Origin: Verrucomicrobiota bacterium
GTDB taxonomy: Bacteria; Verrucomicrobiota; Verrucomicrobiia; Limisphaerales; UBA1319
NCBI GenBank assembly: GCA_022709905.1
Contig: JAKLHY010000006.1
Location: 124,001 to 188,000 of the forward strand
DNA: 64,000 bases
Direction: 5' to 3'
Shown here: positions 18,674-25,836 of the stretch, piece after piece
Layout: each line of letters starts with the position of its first letter
Numbering within the stretch: the stretch's first letter is position 1
Position numbers and translations under genes: made by a program
The notes under the pieces: generated by a model
What the model was told of the DNA's origin: nothing
The model's database searches: none
Seen by the model: only the letters and a program-made list of their open reading frames with translations

Positions 18674-18745
18674 TTCAGGTGGCGGCCCGACCACCCCGTT
18701 GTCCTCCAATGGCATGCGCCATCAGACCCTTTCATTCAACAAATA
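18674..18745. repeat. Dispersed hairpin element, copy A (upstream of gpgS)
   Basis: It shares TGGCGGCCCGACCACCC and GTTGTCCTCCAA, followed by GGCA..GCGCC..GACCCTT, with 37072-37142. A GRTGGCG arm can pair with the CGCCATC arm about 35 bases later. It lies within about 80 bases upstream of the gpgS-like start. Confidence 0.6.
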
Positions 18746-18855
18746 CGTCCCAGGTTCGCTTCGCATGTTGATATTACTCCGTCCTAAAATGATGGCGAGT
18801 GAAATGATCAGGTCAAAACTAAAAAAACTCAAAAATCTCGCTTCTCAGGGCGCGT

Positions 18856-20442
18856 TTGTGCGAAAAGACTCCCGCTGTGAAATTGGCCATCGTTCATAAC
18901 CACTTTAGAACCGGGGGCGTGCGTCGGATTATCGAACTCGCCGCGCCCCACCTCGCCGCCACGCTAAGGCCCCGCGTCGACGGACTCTTGTTGATCAGTG
19001 GCGAGGCGCCCGAGGCATCGTGGGCGCGCCAATTCGAAGCGCATCTCGCAACCGTCCCCGTCTCCTGGCATTTCGACCCGGCGATCAGATACCTGGCCGA
19101 GCAGCGAACCGCGCCCGAGGCCATCGCGCACCGACTGCGGGTGTTCCTGGCCCGCCTTCTGCGGGGCATCGAAGCCGGCCACGGCATTGTCTGGGCTCAC
19201 AACCAAGGACTGGGCCGCAACCTTCCCCTCGCGCGTGAACTCGTCCGTGCCTGCGCCACTCACGGGCTCCCCCTGGTCTTTCATCATCACGATTGGTGGT
19301 TCGATAATCGCTGGCAACGGTGGATGGAGATGCGCCGGACCGGTTTTCGCACCCTGGCGCAAACGGCAAAAGTTCTTTTCGCCACCGCGCCTCACGTGCG
19401 TCATCTGGCCATCAACCAGGCGGATGCCTCCGTGCTTCAACATCACTTGCCCCAACAATCCGGCTGGCTGCCGAATCTGATGGAACCGATGCCAGTCCCC
19501 TCGTCGGGAAGCGTTCGCCGAACACGCGACTGGCTTCGGGATCAACTCGGCGAACCCTCACCCGTATGGCTCGTTCCCTGCCGTTTACTGCGACGCAAGA
19601 ATATCGCCGAGGCCTTGTTGCTCACCCGTTGGCTGCGTCCCGAGGCATGGCTGGTCACGACGGGCCGTGTCAGTTCCCGCGATGAACAGGACTACGCTCA
19701 GCACCTCGCCAGCGCCGCCCAACAATACGGTTGGCGCCTCCGGCTCGGCATCCTGGCAAATGGCGAACACGACAAACCCTCGGTTCCGGACTTGTTCGCC
19801 GCCAGCGAAGCGATCTTGATGACCTCAATCCAGGAAGGATTCGGTCTCCCCTATCTCGAAGCCGCCAGCGCCCAACGGCCCCTCATCGCCCGTGCCCTGT
19901 CGAATATCGCTCCCGATCTGAGCCAGTTTGGATTCCGCTTTCCGCAAGCCTACGAGGATCTGCTGATATCCCCTGCGCTCTTTGACTGGCCGGCGGAGCG
20001 TCAACGCCAGCGCCGCTTGCTCGGCAGTTGGCGCCGGCGGCTGCCCGTCTGGTGCCGTCGTCTGGTCGAAACGCCCTGCCTCCTGGCCCAAAAGGATCCC
20101 ACAAAGCCCGTGCCATTCAGCCGGCTGACACTCACCGCCCAACTCGAGGTCCTGTCGCGTCCCGCCGATGAATCGTGGAACCTTTGCTCGCCGCTCAACC
20201 CGTTCCTGGCCTCCTGGCAACGTCTCGCCAGTCAAAACGCCTTGCGTGTTTCCCCCTGGCCCGCCCAGGCCGAACGCTGGCTCAGCGGCCGAGCCTATGC
20301 TCTGCGTTTCGCCAAAATGATCCACCACCATCCCTCCCCCCCCGCATCGCCCAGCGCCAGCCTCGCCGCCCAACAGGAGTTGATCCAACGCGCCCTGTCC
20401 ACCAACAACCTTTATCCCCTCATGTGGCATCCAAAATCATGA
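18856..20442 (+). CDS. GT4-like glycosyltransferase, first gene of the divergent osmolyte operon
   Basis: 528 residues with a TTG start at 18856; a GTG at 18877 (giving MKLAIVHNHFRTGGVRRI) is an equally good start and matches usual GT4 N-termini. GT-B features: a glycine-rich N-terminal loop (HFRTGGVRR), HHHDWWFDN, PCRLLRRKNIAEALLL at the domain junction, and the donor-binding ILMTSIQEGFGLPYLEAASAQRPLIA with the E-x7-E pattern. The C-terminal 130 residues extend beyond the usual GT4 fold and are unassigned. It is divergent from the gpgS-like gene and overlaps the HAD gene by 4 bases (ATGA). The likely role is sugar transfer to a glucosylglycerate-type acceptor or a related glycoside; donor and acceptor are unknown. 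Confidence 0.7.
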   Translation: MCEKTPAVKLAIVHNHFRTGGVRRIIELAAPHLAATLRPRVDGLLLISGEAPEASWARQFEAHLATVPVSWHFDPAIRYLAEQRTAPEAIAHRLRVFLARLLRGIEAGHGIVWAHNQGLGRNLPLARELVRACATHGLPLVFHHHDWWFDNRWQRWMEMRRTGFRTLAQTAKVLFATAPHVRHLAINQADASVLQHHLPQQSGWLPNLMEPMPVPSSGSVRRTRDWLRDQLGEPSPVWLVPCRLLRRKNIAEALLLTRWLRPEAWLVTTGRVSSRDEQDYAQHLASAAQQYGWRLRLGILANGEHDKPSVPDLFAASEAILMTSIQEGFGLPYLEAASAQRPLIARALSNIAPDLSQFGFRFPQAYEDLLISPALFDWPAERQRQRRLLGSWRRRLPVWCRRLVETPCLLAQKDPTKPVPFSRLTLTAQLEVLSRPADESWNLCSPLNPFLASWQRLASQNALRVSPWPAQAERWLSGRAYALRFAKMIHHHPSPPASPSASLAAQQELIQRALSTNNLYPLMWHPKS

Positions 20443-21164
20443 GCATCCGAGCCATCCTCTTCGATATCTACGAGACGCTCCTGCAAGTCAGCCCGCCCCC
20501 GGACGACGCTTCAGCCCGCTGGTCTCAACTATGGCACGACCGCCTCCATGCCCCGCCTCGCCTCAGCCTCACCGAATTTGGATCGGCCTGCGAACGGGTC
20601 ATCCATCGAGAACACCAGGCGGCCCGAAGCCTGGGAATCGGCTTTCCTGAGGTCTATTGGCCGACAGTCGTCACTGAAGTCGTGCCCGAATTACTCGGCA
20701 TTCCCGAACAGGATCAAGAGGAATTCTGCTTCGTTCAAACCCAATTATGGCATACCGTCCGACTCATGCCCGGCGCCGCCTCCGTCCTCACCTCGCTGGC
20801 TCAATCGTCCATCCCACTTGGCCTGGTGTCCAACTGCCAGCCTTATACACTTTGCGAGTTGGATGCAGCCCTGGCGGAAGCCAACCTGACCCGGCGCCTT
20901 TTTCCACCCCCGCTGTGCTTTTTCTCCTTTGAACACGGTTTCAGCAAACCCAATCCCCATGTCTTTCGCCTGATGACCGCCCGATTGGCTGCCCGGGGCA
21001 TTCTTCCCTCGGAAATCCTCATGGTCGGCGACCGCGCCGACAACGATATTCAACCCTCCAAAGCCCAAGGCTGGCAGACCTGGCAGTTGGGAAAATCATC
21101 TGACGACGACTGGAGCCGCCTTCACGAATGGCTGCGTCATCACCAAACCTCAATTCCCGCATGA
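20439..21164 (+). CDS. HAD-superfamily hydrolase with DxY motif I
   Basis: 241 residues, started at the ATG that overlaps the preceding stop (ATGA). HAD motifs: I FDIYETL (nucleophile Asp8, but Tyr at the +2 position where phosphatases have Asp), II GLVSNCQ, III Lys in FSKPNPHVF, IV MVGDRADNDIQPSKAQG. The position between two GT genes suggests the phosphatase that removes phosphate from a glucosyl- or mannosylglucosyl-3-phosphoglycerate intermediate. However, the Tyr at +2 is the pattern of L-2-haloacid dehalogenases (DAYGT), so the phosphatase role is uncertain. It overlaps the next gene by ATGA too. Confidence 0.75.
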   Translation: MSIRAILFDIYETLLQVSPPPDDASARWSQLWHDRLHAPPRLSLTEFGSACERVIHREHQAARSLGIGFPEVYWPTVVTEVVPELLGIPEQDQEEFCFVQTQLWHTVRLMPGAASVLTSLAQSSIPLGLVSNCQPYTLCELDAALAEANLTRRLFPPPLCFFSFEHGFSKPNPHVFRLMTARLAARGILPSEILMVGDRADNDIQPSKAQGWQTWQLGKSSDDDWSRLHEWLRHHQTSIPA

Positions 21165-22450
21165 GCACTTGCATCCTGACCACCGGCACTCCCAAACGAA
21201 TCGGCTTCATTTCCACCCGTTTTCACGGCACCGATGGCGTCACCCTCGAGGCCCGCAAATGGGGGCGCATCCTTCAGGACATGGGACATTCCTGCTTCTG
21301 GATGGCCGGCCTGCTCGACGCGCCACCCGAGATCAGCCACTCGTCGCCCCTCGCCTTCTTCAACCACCCCGAGGTCGTCGCTGTTCAAAACAAACTCTTC
21401 GGTGTGCCCGTTCGCGCCCGCGCTCTCACTAGCCAAATCCAGTCCATCAAGGAACGACTCAAGGACGAGCTCTATCGTTTCATTGAAAAATTCCAGCTGG
21501 AAGTCCTGGTTCCCGAAAACATCCTGGCCATCCCCATGCACGTGCCCCTCGGGCTGGCGATGACCGAGGTCATTGCCGAAACCACCATCCCAGTCATCGC
21601 CCACCATCACGACTTCGCCTGGGAACGCGAACGATTTACCCTGAATGCCGTCAACGACTATCTTCAGGCGGCCTTCCCTCCCCTGCTCCATGGCATGGAA
21701 CACGTGGTCATTAATTCCATGCAGCAAAAAGAGCTCGCCCGGCGCCTGGGCATTCCCTCTCAGGTCATCCCCAACGTGCTGGATTTCGAGACGCCCCCCC
21801 CGGATCTCGATGACTATAATCGGGATCTGCGACACGAAATCGGCCTGACCCCGGAAGACTGGCTCATTCTGCAACCGACCCGGGTGGTCCAGCGCAAAGG
21901 CATCGAACACGCCATCGAGCTCGTTCGCCGCCTCAAGGATCCCCGCGCCAAACTCGTCATATCACATCCGGCGGGTGACGAAGGCAATGCCTATATGGCC
22001 ATGCTGAACGATCGCATCGCCGACGCGGGCATCGATGTTCGCTTTATCTCCGATCGGGTCGGAGAAACCCGCGGTTTGAATTCCGAAGGCAGGAAGGTCT
22101 ACACCCTGTTCGATGTCTATCCCCACGCCGATCTGATCACTTACCCCAGCCACTACGAGGGCTTCGGCAACGCGTTCCTCGAGGCGGTGTATTTCGGCAA
22201 ACCTGTCGTCGTCAACACCTATGCCGTCTATGCCCGCGATATCGATCCGCTCGGCTTCAAAACCATCGAGCTCACCCAACTGGTCACCCAGGATGTCGTC
22301 GAACAGGCCCGGACCGTTCTCCGCGATGCCATACTGCGCGACGACTGGGCCAGAACAAACTACGCCTTGGGCCTCAAACACTTCTCCTACGCCGTGGCCC
22401 GCCGCAAACTCGCCGCGCGCCTGGCCAATTTGTTCGGCGAAGGCGTCTAA
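21161..22450 (+). CDS. GT4-family glycosyltransferase, candidate mannosylglucosyl-3-phosphoglycerate synthase
   Basis: 429 residues from the ATG at 21161, which overlaps the HAD stop by 4 bases. N-domain: IGFISTRFHGTDGVTLEARKW, then NILAIPMHVPLGLAM and IAHHHDFAWERERF. C-domain: LQPTRVVQRKGIEHAIEL, KLVISHPAGDEG, and the donor site YPSHYEGFGNAFLEAVYFGKPVVV. These are typical of retaining GT4 enzymes. A GT4 enzyme beside gpgS and a HAD recalls the two-step route to mannosylglucosylglycerate known from Petrotoga (MggA/MggB). I infer, but cannot show, that this enzyme extends glucosyl-3-phosphoglycerate. Sucrose-phosphate-synthase-like activity is an alternative. Confidence 0.7.
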   Translation: MSTCILTTGTPKRIGFISTRFHGTDGVTLEARKWGRILQDMGHSCFWMAGLLDAPPEISHSSPLAFFNHPEVVAVQNKLFGVPVRARALTSQIQSIKERLKDELYRFIEKFQLEVLVPENILAIPMHVPLGLAMTEVIAETTIPVIAHHHDFAWERERFTLNAVNDYLQAAFPPLLHGMEHVVINSMQQKELARRLGIPSQVIPNVLDFETPPPDLDDYNRDLRHEIGLTPEDWLILQPTRVVQRKGIEHAIELVRRLKDPRAKLVISHPAGDEGNAYMAMLNDRIADAGIDVRFISDRVGETRGLNSEGRKVYTLFDVYPHADLITYPSHYEGFGNAFLEAVYFGKPVVVNTYAVYARDIDPLGFKTIELTQLVTQDVVEQARTVLRDAILRDDWARTNYALGLKHFSYAVARRKLAARLANLFGEGV

Positions 22451-22493
22451 ATACTTCGAAATGCCGCTTTCGCGGCTGGCCCATTCCTGGACT

Positions 22494-23762
22494 TCATAAA
22501 GTGCTTAAACGCCGAAACTGTTCGCGGAGTATCTCGACGGCTCGGTCGACACCCCGCTCACCCCGGATCTTCTCACCCAAATCAGCGGCTCGAAGGCGCA
22601 TACGATCGTCCGTGACAGCTGTGTGGATTGCATCAGCCAAGGCGTCCGAATTGAGGCGTTTTTGGGCCAGTGGCCGCGGTCCCACACCTAACTCATATAG
22701 ACGCCTTCCCCAGAACGGTTGATCACCAAAAAAGGGGCAAATAACGGTTGGTTTCCCAGCGCGCAATCCCTCGGCTGTACTGCTCGCTCCCCCGTGATGG
22801 ACAACGGCTGCCACTCGAGGAAAAAGCCAGTCGTAAGGGATGGATTCCACAAACCGGACCGTGTCGGGCAAATCAGCCGCGCAAAGCCCGCCCCATCCTG
22901 CAACCAGTATTCCTCGCTGCCGGGACTTTTTAAGTGCGTCCAAGACAATGGCTGTTGCTTTCTGCGGATCGCTTCCTGAAATACTCCCAAAACCGACAAA
23001 GACCGGTGGAACGTCCGCAGCAAGAAACTCCTCCAAACCGGGAGGAGGTTGCCAATCCTCGGGACGATCTAGAAACCAGTGGCCGGTTACGTGATTTGTA
23101 TCATCCCAATCAGACGGCGTCGGCACCAAGTGCGGCGAGTATCCATACAATTTCATTACCGATTTTCCATAGCGTCGTGCGGTTTCACCCCATAAAGGAC
23201 GCGGGGATAGAGCAAGAGTCCTGACTCGCCACCGGTTTAGCATGCGATGATACGGCGCGGTCATCAGCATCAAAAACATTCTATGACTCATCCTGTTGAG
23301 AAACCGGCCCCAAGTGGCCGGCCCCGGTATGAATGGCGCCGGAAACGCGGAAGTCGGCGAAAGGGCAGGCAAATAGAACGCGGGCACGGCTGGAACATTC
23401 AATTTCTCGGCGATGTCGTAACTGTTCACTATCTTGGGATGATACAAGATAGCTTGGGCGCCTTGGGCCGTCTTCCAAATATCGTCGAGGAGACGAGGCA
23501 TCTTGGGGGCGACTTTCCGATACAGTCGAATCGCCGCGCGCTTGGATTGAAACGCCGCTCGACCATCTGGATCCTCCAGGATCTCGCGGACGCTAAACTC
23601 GAAAGGTGCGAAAGCAAGCCCGCGAGACTCAATCATGGTTCCAAAGTCCTTGCTCGTGCCCAGAGTGACAGAATAACCCGCCTGCTTCAGACCCAACCCA
23701 AGAGCAATGTATGGCTGAACATCTCCGCGCGTGCCAAGCGTCAGGATAGTAATTCTCATCAT
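22494..23762 (-). CDS. GT1-like (UGT/MGT-type) glycosyltransferase
   Basis: About 422 residues from the first ATG of an ATG-ATG pair (23762/23759), where MRITILTLGTRGDVQPYIALG begins; starts further upstream only add a non-conserved tail. The N-terminal GTRGDVQPY motif and the C-terminal VVHHGGASSTAEGLRAGKPTVICPFFGDQPFWG donor signature mark the sterol/macrolide glucosyltransferase-like group. The family transfers a sugar from an NDP-sugar to lipids, sterols or secondary metabolites. It is convergent with the GT4 operon (43 bases between stops). It is a single gene with an unknown acceptor, and is not obviously part of the osmolyte pathway. Confidence 0.85.
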   Translation of the reverse strand: MMRITILTLGTRGDVQPYIALGLGLKQAGYSVTLGTSKDFGTMIESRGLAFAPFEFSVREILEDPDGRAAFQSKRAAIRLYRKVAPKMPRLLDDIWKTAQGAQAILYHPKIVNSYDIAEKLNVPAVPAFYLPALSPTSAFPAPFIPGPATWGRFLNRMSHRMFLMLMTAPYHRMLNRWRVRTLALSPRPLWGETARRYGKSVMKLYGYSPHLVPTPSDWDDTNHVTGHWFLDRPEDWQPPPGLEEFLAADVPPVFVGFGSISGSDPQKATAIVLDALKKSRQRGILVAGWGGLCAADLPDTVRFVESIPYDWLFPRVAAVVHHGGASSTAEGLRAGKPTVICPFFGDQPFWGRRLYELGVGPRPLAQKRLNSDALADAIHTAVTDDRMRLRAADLGEKIRGERGVDRAVEILREQFRRLSTL

Positions 23763-23860
23763 AGTATTAAGGCGTGCATTAGTGGCCCGACATCTGGGCA
23801 TGCTCGTATGGACCGGTTATCGTCTAGTCCCCTATGGTCAAATTGTGGTGCAACTTCGCT

Positions 23861-25135
23861 TTATCTCAGCAGCCAGAAAAATAGGATGGCGATCCCGGTG
23901 GGGATCAGCGCCCCGAGAAGTAGACCGAGAGGACTGATGCCCTCCTGTTTGAAAACCTGCGCGTCCTGGAGAATGCCAATTCCCGCTGGATTTGGGGCGT
24001 TGGCAATGACGGTCAGGCCGCCCCCGACAACGGCGCCGGCCATCAACGCATATTTAAGCTCGGCGGAAATGCCCTCGGCCAGCGATCCGAGATAGGTCAG
24101 GGCTGCATTGTCGGTGATGGCTGTGAGGCCTGTCGCGCCAAAGAACAGAGCGTTCCCGCTCAGGCTCTCGATGAGCGGCTTGAGCCAGTAAGCCTGCAAG
24201 GATCCGAGCGTGACCAGGCCCGCCAAGAAAAAGCCGACCAGGAGTCCTTCCCTCAATTTCAGGGCGTCCTGAAATTCCCGTGTCGCGGTCACCAAACCGA
24301 GAAATAATACAAAGACACCGAAAAAAACGTCCGGGTGATGGGCAAACGCCACGACCAAAGCCAGAAAAAGCACGTGCAATACTGTCAGCCAAACGGGCAC
24401 TCCGCCCTCCCCATCTCGAACAGCCTCCAATTGGCCGAGTTCCTTCCGAAAAATCATGGCGAAAAAGACCGTCGAAATTCCGCAGGCCGCGGCCGCTCGC
24501 CAACCAAAGGTCTCAAGCATGAACGTCATATCCCAATTCCATTTGCTGGCAACCATCAATACCGGCGGCGCGGCAAAATGGGTCAAAGTCCCGCCAATGG
24601 AGACGTTGACAAACAGCAGACCAATCGTCGCGTAAGCGAGCGAACGACTGATCTCCCGGTCAAAATAACGTCGCTTCAGCAGCAGGGCCAGCAACGTCAT
24701 CGCCGCCGGCTCGGTGATAAACGATCCCAGCAAGGGCCCCAAGGCCAGGGCCGCCACGTAAAACGCCAGACTTTCTCGCGCTGGAATCAGCCTCGCGGCC
24801 AGCAAGATGACCGTTTCCGCCAGCCTGACCACAGGCCGCGTCGCGGCCATCACCATGATCACAAAAACGAACTTCGGTTCCGTGAAGTTCAGGCTTTCGA
24901 TGTAAGCCACGGCCTGCCCCGGCGACCCGCGAACCGCCCCAATGCCCACAAAGAGCGCGGCAGCCCAGAGCCCGAATACGACCTCGGTCTCCGCCAGGAA
25001 ATGCAGCAGGTTCTCGCGCACCGATCCGGGTGGATATCGATGAGCCCAGAGGGCAAAACGCTTGACGCAAAAGGTGTGCAGCACCGCCAATCCGAACATC
25101 GCGGTGGCCAGGATCTCAATCATCGAAGGCTTCAT
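23861..25135 (-). CDS. Putative Na+/H+ antiporter (PF07399-type)
   Basis: 424 residues, about 11-12 membrane helices. The FITEPAAMTLLALLL and SIGGTLTHFAAPPVLMVASKW motifs and GLTAITDNAALTYLGSL near the C-terminus are characteristic of the putative Na+/H+ antiporter family related to the ion-transporter superfamily. The length is normal. It is expected to extrude Na+ in exchange for H+ at the inner membrane. It is the last gene of the ion-transport array, 19 bases downstream of ktrA, which fits co-expression with K+ uptake during salt stress. Confidence 0.8.
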   Translation of the reverse strand: MKPSMIEILATAMFGLAVLHTFCVKRFALWAHRYPPGSVRENLLHFLAETEVVFGLWAAALFVGIGAVRGSPGQAVAYIESLNFTEPKFVFVIMVMAATRPVVRLAETVILLAARLIPARESLAFYVAALALGPLLGSFITEPAAMTLLALLLKRRYFDREISRSLAYATIGLLFVNVSIGGTLTHFAAPPVLMVASKWNWDMTFMLETFGWRAAAACGISTVFFAMIFRKELGQLEAVRDGEGGVPVWLTVLHVLFLALVVAFAHHPDVFFGVFVLFLGLVTATREFQDALKLREGLLVGFFLAGLVTLGSLQAYWLKPLIESLSGNALFFGATGLTAITDNAALTYLGSLAEGISAELKYALMAGAVVGGGLTVIANAPNPAGIGILQDAQVFKQEGISPLGLLLGALIPTGIAILFFWLLR

Positions 25136-25154
25136 CGGATGAGGGAGAATTTGT

Positions 25155-25832
25155 TCATTCGGCCAGTCCGTTTTCGAGTTCGAATCGGTTGATGTTTTCC
25201 CGTTTGCCCACGACGAGACACAGGTCCCGCAAGAGCAGTCTCAATTCCGGTTCGGGCTCCAGATCCTGAACGACTTCGTCGGGGGCCGCCCGGATCACCA
25301 ATACCACATTCACCCGGTAGCGCTCGCGCCAGGCCATTTCCTTGAGGGTTTGTCCCTGGGCTGTCGGCCCGAGCCGGACATGAGCCAGCTGGTATTCGCC
25401 GCTGAGTTGTTGGCGATCGCTGGCCATCCGGTCACGCAGGCGTTCCGCAAGTCGATACGCCGAATCCCGGGACGGCAGCACCACCAAATCAGCGCCCACG
25501 CGCTTCAGCACCTCCGCGTGCTTGGCGTCGAGGGCACGGGCAATGATCTTCCGGGCCTGCAGTTGCTTGAGGGTTAGCGCGGCCAAAATGCTCCCCTGCA
25601 TGTTTTCCCCGATGGAGACGACCACGGCATCGGCGTCAGCTACGCCCAGTTCCTTCAAGGCATCTTCGTCTTCGACGTCCATTTCCACGGCATGGAAGCC
25701 GTCTTCTGCCAGGTCTTTGACCCGTTCCTCATTCTGGTCTGCGATAATCACTTCACAGCCAAACTCGGCCAGCCTCGAGGCCAGATGCGTCCCAAACCGT
25801 CCCGCTCCAAGAATAATGATGCGTTGACTCAT
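25155..25832 (-). CDS. ktrA: KtrA/TrkA-type K+ uptake regulatory subunit
   Basis: 225 residues. RCK_N Rossmann domain: ILGAGRFGTHLASRL (about 7-21), acidic Asp in IIADQNEERV, and VVVSIGENMQGSILAALTLKQL. RCK_C domain from about residue 140 (LAHVRLGPTAQGQTLKEM) to the end. KtrA rings bind ATP/ADP and gate the KtrB channel-like transporter. The length matches KtrA (about 220) rather than double-length TrkA. It starts 4 bases after the stop of the antiporter-KtrB fusion gene, so the two form the uptake complex. Confidence 0.9.
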   Translation of the reverse strand: MSQRIIILGAGRFGTHLASRLAEFGCEVIIADQNEERVKDLAEDGFHAVEMDVEDEDALKELGVADADAVVVSIGENMQGSILAALTLKQLQARKIIARALDAKHAEVLKRVGADLVVLPSRDSAYRLAERLRDRMASDRQQLSGEYQLAHVRLGPTAQGQTLKEMAWRERYRVNVVLVIRAAPDEVVQDLEPEPELRLLLRDLCLVVGKRENINRFELENGLAE

Positions 25833-25836
25833 AAAA

